NCBI RefSeq assembly: GCF_003352005.1
Contig: NZ_CP024848.1
Coordinates: forward strand, 381,001-445,000
Length of the DNA stretch: 64,000 bases
Reading direction: 5' to 3'
From: Oceanobacillus zhaokaii
GTDB lineage: Bacteria > Bacillota > Bacilli > Bacillales > Amphibacillaceae
Below the pieces are notes generated by a model, which was given only the letters and a program-made list of their open reading frames with translations, was not told the origin of the DNA and ran no database searches. This document shows, piece by piece, positions 1 to 7,523 of the stretch (its first letter is position 1; every line of letters begins with the position of its first letter). The translations under genes and the position numbers were made by a program.

Positions 1-108
1 TGAAAATGAAAAGCTATTATTTTTTGCAGTAATGTTGAATTAATATATGAATCCCCTTTCATTGGCTTTAAAAAATATGGGCGATAAAACAAAAAAAAAT
101 AAACAAAT

Positions 109-798
109 CTATTGTTCGCCGCATTTTCTTGCTAGCATATTAAGGTTATCTTGGATTTTTTGCAGCACAACTTTTCGCTCGGTCTTGAAATCAGCTTCAT
201 CACGAAAATAAATCTTTTGCTCCGCTACAATTGTTTTTAGATTTTTACTCACATACGCAGGAATAAAGCATATATGTTTACCTGTTTTATTAAAATAGTA
301 TTTTTCCAAGTAAAGGAATCCATCATACAATTCGTTAACAGTGGATGATGTATCACTGTAATCAACGTCAGGAAAAATGGCGATAGGATTGCCGGTCTCT
401 AATGCTTCAACACTTGTCCTAAATGTTTCTAAAATCTCCCTGGACCCCCGATAAACAGGAATCCCTCTCCCAGACTTTAATAGTTTGGGAATGAAGAAGG
501 AGATGGGCAGGGCAATCGATTTTGCGAGGTATTTATTCCATCCGAATCTTTCTGTAAATGTAAAATCCGCATACTGTTTATAGCATGCACGTTGATCAAG
601 GAAATCATGAAGCACCCAAGTACGGACTGTTTCAGGAAAGGAATTCAGCATGACAAAAGGACCAAACAAATTTTGATGGTGAGAAACGAAGACAACAGGC
701 TCATTTAAAGTTTCTGGTAGTTGAACATTATATTTAGGAAAAGCAATTTGAACAAGCGAACGATTGAATCTGAAAAAAATGCCATACTTATTTTGCAT
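109..798 (-). CDS. PlsC-like lysophospholipid/glycerol acyltransferase family protein
   Basis: The 229-residue protein resembles membrane-associated acyltransferases that load acyl groups on glycerolipids. A His-rich HHQNLFGP block sits at residues 40-47 where the family has HX4D, and RGIPVYRGSRE (111-121) plus FPDVDYSD (142-149) occupy the places of the substrate-binding motifs. The usual Asp of HX4D is not obvious, so activity is uncertain. Its start codon overlaps by one base the stop of the upstream glycosyltransferase gene (TAATG), so the two are co-translated. Together they suggest synthesis or modification of a glycolipid or polyprenol-linked sugar at the membrane. The exact substrate cannot be read from sequence. 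Confidence 0.65.
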   Translation of the reverse strand: MQNKYGIFFRFNRSLVQIAFPKYNVQLPETLNEPVVFVSHHQNLFGPFVMLNSFPETVRTWVLHDFLDQRACYKQYADFTFTERFGWNKYLAKSIALPISFFIPKLLKSGRGIPVYRGSREILETFRTSVEALETGNPIAIFPDVDYSDTSSTVNELYDGFLYLEKYYFNKTGKHICFIPAYVSKNLKTIVAEQKIYFRDEADFKTERKVVLQKIQDNLNMLARKCGEQ

Positions 799-1541
799 TA
801 TTTCTCACCAATCTGCTTGGGGCTTTCCGAGTGTATTAAAGATCCTTTTCGGAAAAAACCAGCAGTAATTCTAGTCATGATCTGCAATGAATCCCGAATG
901 GATTTATAGTAAGAACCTGCGTTATTATTGAAATAAAGGGTTTCAATTTCGATTTTGTGTAAGGGAATATGCCTTTCAATGGCGTTTATTAGCATATTAA
1001 TTTCATATTCATAACGTTCTCCTTTTAGTTGAAGAAGCCACGGAAGGTCGTGGAACGCAATTCCTCGAAGGCCTGTTTGAGTGTCTGATAGTTTTTCCTT
1101 GAATAATGCATGGAAGATAAACCGCGTTAGTTTATTACCTAGAATGCTTTTTTTTGGAACGTTCGGTTGGTTGAAATCACGAACACCTAAGATCAATCTA
1201 TTTTCCTTAGAATCTAATAAAGCAGCAATCTTGATTACATCTCTTGCAGCATGCTGTCCATCCGCATCAGCGGTTACAACTCCAGTCATATCTTTAAAGT
1301 GTTCATTAATATAAGTGAAAGCTGTCTTCAATGCCCTTCCTTTTCCCTGATTGGTTTCATGCGTAAGTACAGTACAATATGATTGTTGATTTAACTCATT
1401 AAAAATTGGCAAGGAATCTTTAGTGCTGCCATCATTTACGACAATAATATGTGCGATTCCGTCATTCGCTAAGGTTCTAACATAATTTATTAAATTATCT
1501 GTTGGATTGAGAGCTGGTATGGTTACTATACATTTTATCAT
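798..1541 (-). CDS. Family 2 glycosyltransferase (dolichol/polyprenol-phosphate sugar transferase type)
   Basis: A GT-A fold family 2 glycosyltransferase of about 247 residues. The VNDGST nucleotide-binding block is near residues 36-40 of the chosen start, NQGKG near 64, and the metal-binding DADGQH near 92-97; this pattern is typical of polyprenol-phosphate mannosyl/glucosyl transferases. An ATG six bases upstream (1547) leaves almost no room after GGGGTG, whereas the ATG at 1541 lies 7 nt behind it, so I prefer 1541. No C-terminal membrane anchor is evident. It forms a two-gene unit with the overlapping acyltransferase gene. Sugar donor and acceptor are unknown. Confidence 0.75.
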   Translation of the reverse strand: MIKCIVTIPALNPTDNLINYVRTLANDGIAHIIVVNDGSTKDSLPIFNELNQQSYCTVLTHETNQGKGRALKTAFTYINEHFKDMTGVVTADADGQHAARDVIKIAALLDSKENRLILGVRDFNQPNVPKKSILGNKLTRFIFHALFKEKLSDTQTGLRGIAFHDLPWLLQLKGERYEYEINMLINAIERHIPLHKIEIETLYFNNNAGSYYKSIRDSLQIMTRITAGFFRKGSLIHSESPKQIGEK

Positions 1542-1649
1542 TTGCATTCACCCCATTTAAAAAATCAATAAGATGCTTTCCTTTTATTATAATATACAAG
1601 TTTTGGAAATAGACTAAATATGCCTCTTATGCCCTTAACGAGAATTAGC

Positions 1650-1768
1650 TTGACATAATATCATTGTATTTATATAATACTTACATAAAGTAACTTGGTT
1701 TAAATTTATAATTAAGTATAGTGAAAATTACGCTTTTTCCACATTACTTTCTAGTTATGTGGAAAAAT
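1650..1768 (+). promoter_or_regulatory. Promoter, candidate operator and leader hairpin of the catE-like gene
   Basis: TTGACA (1650-1655), a 17-bp spacer and TATAAT (1673-1678) form a consensus SigA promoter. Just downstream, 1709-1720 (TAATTAAGTATA) matches the right half of the MarR-type palindrome at 6044-6061. Further on, TTTTCCACAT (from 1735) and ATGTGGAAAA form a perfect 10-bp inverted repeat in the roughly 118-nt leader. The first site could be a repressor half-site and the hairpin an operator or mRNA structure. The roles are inferred. Confidence 0.6.
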
Positions 1769-1802
1769 GAAATATAAATAAACATGAGAGAGGACAAAAA
1801 CA

Positions 1803-2660
1803 ATGGAAAAGAAATTTTTTGAGAAACCATCAATCTATGTAGGGCAAGTTAATATAAATGTAACGAATTTGGAGCGCTCAATTACGTATTACCGCGATTT
1901 TATGGGATTTAAAGTAATCGAACAAACAAATGACAAAGCAGTGTTATCTGCGGACGGAAAGACACCGCTATTAACATTAGAGCAGCCAGCAGATGTGTTG
2001 CCAAAAGAGGGAAGAACAACTGGGTTATACCATTTTGCAATTCTATTACCAACACGCGCGGATTTATCTGCATTTTTACAGCATATTATTAAGGCTACAG
2101 GTGGCCAAATGAGATTAGGTGCTTCTGATCACTATGTAAGTGAAGCATTGTACTTTGATGATCCTGATGGGAATGGAATTGAAATTGCCCATGATCGCCC
2201 AGCTTCCGAATGGAAATGGGCAGATGGAATCGTTGACATGGCAACTGTCGCACTGGACGGGGACAGTCTGGTTGCGGAAACTAACGAGGCATGGAAAGGA
2301 ATGCCAGCGGAGACATTAATGGGACATATCCATTTACATGTAGCCGATTTAGACAAGACAGAAACGTTCTATATGAAAGGTCTTGGATTTGATATTGTAA
2401 CAAAATTCCCTGGCGCGCTATTCACTTCAACAAATGGTTACCATCATCATATCGGTTTAAATACTTGGAATGGTGTTGGTGCAAAGGCGCCAGCTAAAAA
2501 TAGTGTCGGTCTTAATTGGTTTACGTTAGTATTCCCTGATGAAGTTACTCGAGGTGAAATCATCGAACAGTTGAAGCAAGTTGGGGCAACTGTTAAGGAA
2601 GAGCAGGATTACTATGTTACAGAAGATCCATCAGGAAATGTAATTCAATTAAGAGTATAA
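1803..2660 (+). CDS. catE: Ring-cleaving (catechol 2,3-) dioxygenase, two VOC domains
   Basis: A 285-residue protein, the length of B. subtilis CatE, with two glyoxalase/VOC modules (about 10-130 and 172-285). Candidate metal or active-site residues are His77 and Glu127 in the first module and His175 (GHIHLHV) and His214-216 (YHHHI) in the second. The last position, where extradiol dioxygenases often carry Glu, is Gln282. The family opens catechol rings with Fe(II) and O2 and detoxifies catechols and quinones. Start supported by GAGAGGAC 7 nt upstream. A hairpin terminator follows, so it is monocistronic. A MarR-like site in its leader links it to the regulator gene at 5.6 kb. Confidence 0.8.
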   Translation: MEKKFFEKPSIYVGQVNINVTNLERSITYYRDFMGFKVIEQTNDKAVLSADGKTPLLTLEQPADVLPKEGRTTGLYHFAILLPTRADLSAFLQHIIKATGGQMRLGASDHYVSEALYFDDPDGNGIEIAHDRPASEWKWADGIVDMATVALDGDSLVAETNEAWKGMPAETLMGHIHLHVADLDKTETFYMKGLGFDIVTKFPGALFTSTNGYHHHIGLNTWNGVGAKAPAKNSVGLNWFTLVFPDEVTRGEIIEQLKQVGATVKEEQDYYVTEDPSGNVIQLRV

Positions 2661-2673
2661 GCAAAATGTGAAG

Positions 2674-2706
2674 AGGCTCCTCATATAATATAGGAGGAGC
2701 CTTTTT
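2674..2706 (+). terminator. Rho-independent terminator after catE-like gene
   Basis: AGGCTCCTC and GAGGAGCCT form a 9-bp stem with a loop of about 11 nt, followed by five T. Confidence 0.85.
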
Positions 2707-2736
2707 GTTAATGAAAGTTAAGTTTATTTTTCTGGT

Positions 2737-2822
2737 AGTAAAAAAGCATAAAAACTTTCTTACTACACAAGTGCAACTAAGGTTGTCACCGAAAGGCATG
2801 GTTAAACCTTAGTTTTTTAGGA
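2737..2822 (+). repeat. Dispersed double-hairpin repeat, copy A
   Basis: First hairpin at 2737-2764 (AGTAA...TTACT), then the linker AAGTGCAACT, then a perfect 10-bp inverted repeat AACTAAGGTT (2775-2784) / AACCTTAGTT (2805-2814) with GTCACCGAAAGGC in its loop. The element recurs at about 23573-23649 and, degraded, at 48620-48700. Here it ends at the ribosome-binding site of the next gene. Confidence 0.75.
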
Positions 2823-2830
2823 GGAATTCA

Positions 2831-3907
2831 ATGAATATACATCAAGAGAATCAATCACCATTTGAAATTGGTATTTATACATTGGGGGATATTGTAACAA
2901 ATCCTCTTACAGGAAAAGTAATCAGTGCTGGTGATAGAACTCATGAAATAATTGAAGCAGCAAAGCTGGCAGATCAGGGCGGGTTGGACGTATTCGGGAT
3001 TGGAGAGCATCATCGTCTCGACTATGCCGTATCCTCTCCACAAATGGTGCTATCTGCAATTGCTCAAGTTACAAAAAACATTAAACTTACAAGTGCAACA
3101 ACCGTATTAAATACAGTGGACCCTGTACGGCTTTTTGAAGATTTCGCTACACTCGATTTGATTTCAAAAGGAAGAGCTGAAATAACTGCTGGCCGTGGGG
3201 CATTCGTGGAGTCCTTCCCGCTGTTTGGCTATCATTTTGATGATTATGATGCTTTGTTTGAGGAGCATTTACAATTATTAATGAAATTGAATAAGAGTGA
3301 ACGGGTAACTTGGAGTGGGAAATATCGCTCAGCATTAAATAATTCCGAAATTGCACCACGACCTGCACAAGCCGAACTACCGATTTGGACTGGAGTAGGT
3401 GGAACGGTTTCAAGTGCTGCTAGAGCTGGAAAATATGGAACTGGTCTGACAATTGCGATGATTGGCGGGGAGCATGAACGATTCTTACCGCTAGTTGAAG
3501 CATATCGTCAAGCTGGGAGACTAGCTGGAAATGATCATTTGAAAGTAGGAATTACCGGCCATGGTTTTATTGCCGACTCGATGGAAAAAGCAAAGGATAC
3601 GTTCTATCCTTATTACGCGCAATATACTCAGTATATGAATAAACAGCGTGGTCAGAATGTGGAGGTTTCTCGTACGGCATTTGATTACATGACAAGTCCG
3701 GAAAGAGTTATGTTTATCGGAAGTCCACAGGAAGTGGTTGAGAAAATCCTTCATCAGCATGAAATGTTTGGTCATCAACGATTTATGCTGCAGATGGATA
3801 TTGGTGGAATGCCGTTTAGCCATATTGCGAATACAATTGAACTATTAGCATCAGAGGTTGCGCCAGTAGTAAGGCGCGAAGTAAGTAAGCAAGCGACAAC
3901 AGTATAA
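2831..3907 (+). CDS. LLM-class (luciferase-like) flavin-dependent monooxygenase
   Basis: A 358-residue bacterial-luciferase-like TIM-barrel protein. Family hallmarks are FEIGIYTLGD near the N terminus, GEHHR at residues 58-62, LTSATTVLNTVDPVRLFEDFATLDLIS shortened to its core around 85-110, and GRGAFVESFPLFGY near 122-135. These enzymes use FMNH2 and O2 to oxidise small organic substrates and need a separate flavin reductase; one is encoded about 1 kb downstream on the opposite strand. AGGAGG lies 6 nt before the ATG. The position beside the dioxygenase suggests a role in aromatic or quinone turnover, but the substrate is unknown. Confidence 0.75.
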   Translation: MNIHQENQSPFEIGIYTLGDIVTNPLTGKVISAGDRTHEIIEAAKLADQGGLDVFGIGEHHRLDYAVSSPQMVLSAIAQVTKNIKLTSATTVLNTVDPVRLFEDFATLDLISKGRAEITAGRGAFVESFPLFGYHFDDYDALFEEHLQLLMKLNKSERVTWSGKYRSALNNSEIAPRPAQAELPIWTGVGGTVSSAARAGKYGTGLTIAMIGGEHERFLPLVEAYRQAGRLAGNDHLKVGITGHGFIADSMEKAKDTFYPYYAQYTQYMNKQRGQNVEVSRTAFDYMTSPERVMFIGSPQEVVEKILHQHEMFGHQRFMLQMDIGGMPFSHIANTIELLASEVAPVVRREVSKQATTV

Positions 3908-3910
3908 AAT

Positions 3911-3953
3911 ATCTCTGCCGAGGATTCAACTAGAATCTTGGTGGGGATTTTTT
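3911..3953 (+). terminator. Terminator after LLM monooxygenase
   Basis: Imperfect long hairpin (ATCTCTGCCGAGGATTC / GAATCTTGGTGGGGAT) followed by TTTTTT. Confidence 0.7.
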
Positions 3954-4081
3954 GATTCGAGGGAAGGGAAATATGCCCTGAGAATTATTTTACCAATGGT
4001 AGCTTGAGGGATCGCACCCGAAGAAAAAATAATTCAACAAAGCGATAAAAAGACAATAACAGTCATATCATCGAAACCAAT

Positions 4082-4121
4082 AAAATCTCCCCGGATAACT
4101 ATCATTACCCGGGGAGATTTT
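4082..4121 (-). terminator. Terminator after esterase gene, symmetric
   Basis: AAAATCTCCCCGG / CCGGGGAGATTTT is a 13-bp perfect stem with A/T tails on both sides. It can end the minus-strand esterase transcript at its 3' side. Confidence 0.8.
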
Positions 4122-4130
4122 ATTCAATTT

Positions 4131-4748
4131 TTATGATTTATTAGAGATTAAGCTTCTATACCACTTAGCAGCTGCTTTTACTTCATCAATTGTTAATTGA
4201 TGTCCACGGTTCTCCCAGTGTAATTCAACACTTGCACCTGCATTTTCTAATAATGTTTTCAATTCCTCTGATTCCGTGGAAGGACAGATTGGATCATTTG
4301 TACCAGCTGCAATGAAGACTCCATTGCTTGAAAGGTCTGGCAACTCTATTCCTCTTCGTGGCACCATTGGATGATGTAAAATAGCGGCCTTTAATGCACT
4401 CTGATAATGGAAGAGCAGACTTGCAGCGATATTTGCACCATTGGAGTAACCAATAGCAACTATATTGTTACGGTCAAATTCGTATTTTACTGCTGCATCA
4501 TCTAGAAATTCATTTAATTCTTTTGTGCGGAAGATGAGATCTTCTTCATCAAATACACCTTCAGCCAGTCTTCTAAAAAAGCGAGGCATGCCGTTTTCTA
4601 GTACATTTCCTCGGACACTTAATACATTTGCCTCTTTATCGACGATTTCTGCCAATTGAAGGAGATCCTGCTCTGTTCCCCCTGTTCCATGTAGCAATAG
4701 TAATGTTGGTTTTGTGCTATCTGTTCCTTTTTGAAAAATATGTTTCAT
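4131..4748 (-). CDS. mhqD: MhqD-like carboxylesterase (alpha/beta hydrolase)
   Basis: A 205-residue alpha/beta hydrolase of the dienelactone-hydrolase/phospholipase type, close in length to B. subtilis MhqD. LLHGTGG at 18-24 gives the oxyanion turn, GYSNG places the nucleophile at Ser102, and Asp152 (GTNDP) and His183 (RGHQL) complete a plausible triad. AAAGGAG is 9 nt before the start. The gene follows the flavin reductase gene by 61 bp on the same strand and probably shares its transcript. In Bacillus, MhqD belongs to the MhqR regulon for quinone stress, and a MarR gene lies next upstream here. The physiological ester is not known. Confidence 0.75.
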   Translation of the reverse strand: MKHIFQKGTDSTKPTLLLLHGTGGTEQDLLQLAEIVDKEANVLSVRGNVLENGMPRFFRRLAEGVFDEEDLIFRTKELNEFLDDAAVKYEFDRNNIVAIGYSNGANIAASLLFHYQSALKAAILHHPMVPRRGIELPDLSSNGVFIAAGTNDPICPSTESEELKTLLENAGASVELHWENRGHQLTIDEVKAAAKWYRSLISNKS

Positions 4749-4809
4749 ATAATAATTCTCCTTTCATTATAGATCGAATTTATTCTATTACGTATCCAAA
4801 TACAAGAAT

Positions 4810-5418
4810 CTATTTCGGTCTTTCAATCGAAAATATTTTGCCAATCTTGGCATAGTTATGTCCAGCAAGGCGGCTAACAGCACCAAGTGCCTCAGGATTT
4901 ATTCTACCTTCTTCATAGATTGCTTCATCGATATGGAAACGAATAATCTTACCGATAATAAGATCTGTTCCAATTGAACCATCTTGCCCTAATTCAATCA
5001 CTTGCTCCAATTTACATTCAAAGCGAACTTTCGCTTCTTTAATCCCGGGTACAGAAATTGTTTCACTGTCAACAAGGGTCAAGTTCGCTAATGCTAGTTC
5101 ACTTTCATTAGGCGGAAGTGATGCTGCTGTTTTATTAATTTCTTCTACATTTTCCAAATCAACAATGTGGACAACAAATGCTTGATTATCTATTATATTT
5201 TGAGCAGTGTCTTTTCTTTTTCCGTTTTTACGCTGAGTAGAAATGGAAATCATCGGTGGATTAGATGAAACGACATTGAAATAGCTAAAAGGAGCAGCAT
5301 TGACGGTTCCATCCTTTGCGACACTTGTCACAAATGCTATCGGTCTAGGAATGATACTGCCAATGAGCAATTTATAGTTTTCTCGTTCAGTATTTTCTTT
5401 TGGATCAAAGGATAGCAC
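4810..5418 (-). CDS. Flavin reductase-like FMN-binding split-barrel protein
   Basis: A 202-residue protein with the flavin-reductase-like split-barrel signature: SIIPRPIAFVTSVAKDG (about 17-33), NAAPFSYFNVVSSNPP (36-51), and a C-terminal RLAGHNYAKIG segment. It probably binds FMN and may supply reduced flavin to the nearby luciferase-like monooxygenase. The start is GTG, with GGAG 8 nt upstream. It lies 61 bp upstream of the MhqD-like esterase gene and appears to head that operon. An imperfect palindrome at 5443-5469 overlaps the likely promoter region. The physiological electron donor cannot be judged. Confidence 0.72.
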   Translation of the reverse strand: MLSFDPKENTERENYKLLIGSIIPRPIAFVTSVAKDGTVNAAPFSYFNVVSSNPPMISISTQRKNGKRKDTAQNIIDNQAFVVHIVDLENVEEINKTAASLPPNESELALANLTLVDSETISVPGIKEAKVRFECKLEQVIELGQDGSIGTDLIIGKIIRFHIDEAIYEEGRINPEALGAVSRLAGHNYAKIGKIFSIERPK

Positions 5419-5442
5419 AGCGTTTTCTCCTTCACATTTTTT

Positions 5443-5469
5443 AGAAAATCAACTAGCAGTCAATTTTCT
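5443..5469. promoter_or_regulatory. Imperfect palindrome upstream of the flavin reductase gene
   Basis: AGAAAAT and ATTTTCT arms (7 bp) with inner ACT/AGT matches around the centre. Read on the minus strand it covers a TTGACT hexamer that could be a -35 box. A candidate operator only. Confidence 0.35.
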
Positions 5470-5556
5470 GTTCATATTGCCATTGAAATATTTTTCTTAT
5501 CGAATTGTAAAGCCTGATACTCCGGCGTGGAAATCATCATTTTCCTGCTGTTTGTT

Positions 5557-5991
5557 TTAACGTAATGCCTCTCCTTTTCTTCCTACTTTTTTAAGGACGT
5601 CAAGAACGATTTCTTTTTCTTCAGATGTGACACCCTCAAATAGTGCTTCAATGACTTGTTGATGCTTAGGGAAAATTTCATCCATTAGTTTTTTCCCTTT
5701 GTCTGTAATTTGTATATAGACGACCCTGCGATCCTCTTTACAATCAACTCTTTCTACTAGCCCGTTGTTTTCTAATTTATCGATCACATACGTAATAGAA
5801 CCTGTATTAATAAGCACCGCTTCAGAAATCTGTCTAATGGTTTGTCTTCCTTTACTGTAAACTGCTTCTATTACTGCAAAGTCTGAGGATTTCATACCAT
5901 GACTGCTAATATCCTTCTTGATCAGTTCTTCTATCGACTTCGCTGCCTTCATTAAAACAACGAAAGTCTTTAAAGATAAATTATCGCTCAT
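5557..5991 (-). CDS. mhqR: MarR-family regulator, probable MhqR-like repressor
   Basis: A 144-residue MarR protein, the length of MhqR (145 in B. subtilis). The winged helix spans about residues 30-100, with TIRQISEAVLINTGSITYV in the recognition region and DRRVVYIQITDKG as the wing. The neighbours are a CatE-like dioxygenase, an MhqD-like esterase and a flavin reductase, all fitting quinone control. The promoter lies at 6061-6089 and a near-perfect palindrome abuts its -10, which argues for autorepression. A second, stronger palindrome of the same core precedes the distant nitroreductase gene. Only one Cys (in DCKED of the wing) is visible, so the sensing mechanism is unclear. Confidence 0.75.
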   Translation of the reverse strand: MSDNLSLKTFVVLMKAAKSIEELIKKDISSHGMKSSDFAVIEAVYSKGRQTIRQISEAVLINTGSITYVIDKLENNGLVERVDCKEDRRVVYIQITDKGKKLMDEIFPKHQQVIEALFEGVTSEEKEIVLDVLKKVGRKGEALR

Positions 5992-6043
5992 ATTGAACTC
6001 TTCCCTTCGTAAAATGTATGAAAAAAATTATTTTGAATTAATT

Positions 6044-6089
6044 TATATTTAATTAAGTATAATATACCGAATTTGTTGTTCAATGTCAA
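6044..6089 (-). promoter_or_regulatory. marR promoter with autoregulatory palindrome
   Basis: On the minus strand, TTGACA (6089-6084), a 17-bp spacer and TATATT (6066-6061) form the promoter. The 18-bp near-palindrome 6044-6061 (TATATTTAATTAAGTATA, one mismatched pair) begins at the -10 and covers the start-site region. The same core with the same placement occurs before the nitroreductase gene at 21.8 kb. Confidence 0.7.
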
Positions 6090-6120
6090 TTATTAGTTTA
6101 TACATTATGACAGTGAATTA

Positions 6121-6156
6121 TTGACTAAAATTAAAGATGTAACTATAATGGTTACA
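6121..6156 (+). promoter_or_regulatory. ywnA-like promoter with operator over the -10
   Basis: TTGACT (6121-6126), 17-bp spacer, TATAAT (6144-6149). TGTAAC (6138-6143) and GTTACA (6151-6156) flank the -10 as a perfect inverted repeat. It matches the longer palindrome before the next gene (6622-6648), so it is probably the Rrf2 protein's own site. Confidence 0.72.
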
Positions 6157-6172
6157 ACAGGAGGTCACGAAA

Positions 6173-6601
6173 ATGAAAATCAGCAGCAGATTTACCATAG
6201 CTGTTCATATATTATCACTTATTACAATTGAAAGGTCGACGCGATGTACTTCTGAGTATATTGCCGAAAGCGTCAATACAAATCCAGTTATTATACGAAA
6301 AGTTATGGGCAAGCTAAAAAATGCTGGAATGATTGCCATTCATCGTGGTCTTGGTGGAGCAGAGCTATTAAAACCCTTAGAACAGATTACGCTGCTCGAT
6401 ATTTATCGTGCTGTGGAAGTTGTGGAAGAAGGGGAACTGTTTCAAATTCATAATGACCCGAATCCAAATTGTGCTGTTGGAGCGAATATTCAGGGTGTGC
6501 TTGAACTGATCTTGTTTAAAGCTCAAGATGTGATGGAAAATATTCTGGACGAGGTGACAATGGAAGAACTCGTTAAAGTGTTAAATCAAAAAATAGGCTA
6601 A
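6173..6601 (+). CDS. ywnA: Rrf2-family transcriptional regulator, YwnA-like
   Basis: A 142-residue Rrf2 regulator starting MKISSRFTIAVHIL with a winged helix over the first 65 residues (GGLGGAELL-type wing near 58-66). IscR-type [Fe-S] proteins have three clustered Cys; here only Cys100 (DPNPNC) lies in that region plus Cys25 in the helix-turn-helix, so a classical cluster is unlikely and a redox or electrophile switch is more plausible. The next gene encodes an NmrA-like oxidoreductase, as in the B. subtilis ywnA-ywnB pair. AGGAGGTC precedes the ATG. Palindromes in its promoter and before the next gene suggest control of both. Confidence 0.78.
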   Translation: MKISSRFTIAVHILSLITIERSTRCTSEYIAESVNTNPVIIRKVMGKLKNAGMIAIHRGLGGAELLKPLEQITLLDIYRAVEVVEEGELFQIHNDPNPNCAVGANIQGVLELILFKAQDVMENILDEVTMEELVKVLNQKIG

Positions 6602-6621
6602 TATAGTCCATTTTTTTGTTA

Positions 6622-6648
6622 TTGATGTAACCATAAAGGTTACATCAA
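6622..6648. promoter_or_regulatory. Rrf2-type operator palindrome before ywnB-like gene
   Basis: TTGATGTAACC (6622-6632) and GGTTACATCAA (6638-6648) are perfect 11-bp arms around ATAAA. The inner GATGTAAC...GGTTAC is shared with the ywnA promoter site, supporting one DNA-binding protein for both. Confidence 0.7.
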
Positions 6649-6671
6649 AATATACTTAGGAGGTTTTATCA

Positions 6672-7313
6672 ATGAAGGTAGGCATTATAGGTGCAACAGG
6701 AAAAGCTGGAAGTTTGATCTTGAAAGAAGCAAAGGAAAGAGGCCATGAAGTAACGGCAATTGTAAGAAACGCTGCTAAATTGGCTGACAAAGATTTAGAA
6801 GTTGTGGAAAAAGACTTATTTCAATTAACTGCAGAGGATTTGAAAAAATTTGACGTAGTTGTTAATGCATTTGGTACAGCTCCAGAGATAGCTGAACAGC
6901 ATGTTGAATTAGGAAAAGTATTAATTGCAGCACTTCAAGGTACTGAAGTCACGAGATTAATCGTTGTTGGAGGAGCAGGAAGCCTTTATGTCGATGAAGC
7001 GAAAACGACGCGTTTAATTGATACACCTGAATTTCCGGATGCATTTAAATCCATTGCATCCAATCAAGGGAAAAACCTCGAAGACCTGCAAAATTCAACT
7101 GGAATTAAGTGGACATTCCTCAGCCCAGCTGCTTTCTTCAATCCTGAAGGCAAGCGAACAGGCACATACAAAGCAGGAAAAGATAATCTCATCGTCAATG
7201 CACAAGGTGAGAGCCATGTAAGCTATGCAGATTATGCAATAGCAATTGTTGATGAAATTGAAAATGCAGCACATGTTAATGAACGCTTTACTGTAGTTTC
7301 TGATGCAGAATAA
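6672..7313 (+). CDS. ywnB: NAD(P)-binding oxidoreductase, NmrA/YwnB-like
   Basis: A 213-residue atypical short-chain dehydrogenase/NmrA-like protein. GATGKAG at residues 7-13 is the dinucleotide-binding motif, followed by IVRN at the end of beta-2, VVNAFGT near 60-66 and VVGGAGSLYV near 93-102. Family members are NAD(P)-dependent reductases or redox sensors. It sits 70 bp downstream of the Rrf2 gene, with an Rrf2-type palindrome in the gap and AGGAGG 9 nt before the start, so expression probably responds to that regulator. A terminator follows. The substrate is unknown. Confidence 0.75.
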   Translation: MKVGIIGATGKAGSLILKEAKERGHEVTAIVRNAAKLADKDLEVVEKDLFQLTAEDLKKFDVVVNAFGTAPEIAEQHVELGKVLIAALQGTEVTRLIVVGGAGSLYVDEAKTTRLIDTPEFPDAFKSIASNQGKNLEDLQNSTGIKWTFLSPAAFFNPEGKRTGTYKAGKDNLIVNAQGESHVSYADYAIAIVDEIENAAHVNERFTVVSDAE

Positions 7314-7328
7314 ATGAGGGAATTGAAG

Positions 7329-7368
7329 AAAAGGAAATGGTATCCTAAGGGCTATCATTTCCTTTTTT
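7329..7368 (+). terminator. Terminator after ywnB-like gene
   Basis: AAAGGAAATG / CATTTCCTTTTTT hairpin with a T-rich 3' side. Confidence 0.75.
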
Positions 7369-7459
7369 ATTGAGTTTTGGAGGGAAAGCCAAGACATGAA
7401 GATATATTAATTGAGCTCAATGTGGTATTCACCGAGTCTGGTAAGGGAAACACAAATAT

Positions 7460-7484
7460 GATTAATATTCAACAAAGTGGGTAT
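7460..7484 (+). promoter_or_regulatory. Probable SigB promoter
   Basis: GATTAA (7460-7465), 13-bp spacer, GGGTAT (7479-7484), close to the SigB consensus GTTTAA-N12-14-GGGTAT (one mismatch in the -35). It fits the general-stress function of the downstream gene. Confidence 0.65.
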
Positions 7485-7523
7485 ATATCAGTATGGACAA
7501 ATACTAAGGAGGATGATTAGAAG

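Noticed and set aside
1-108. Possible gene end at the left edge
   Set aside because: AT-rich sequence with no frame or terminator that could be supported.
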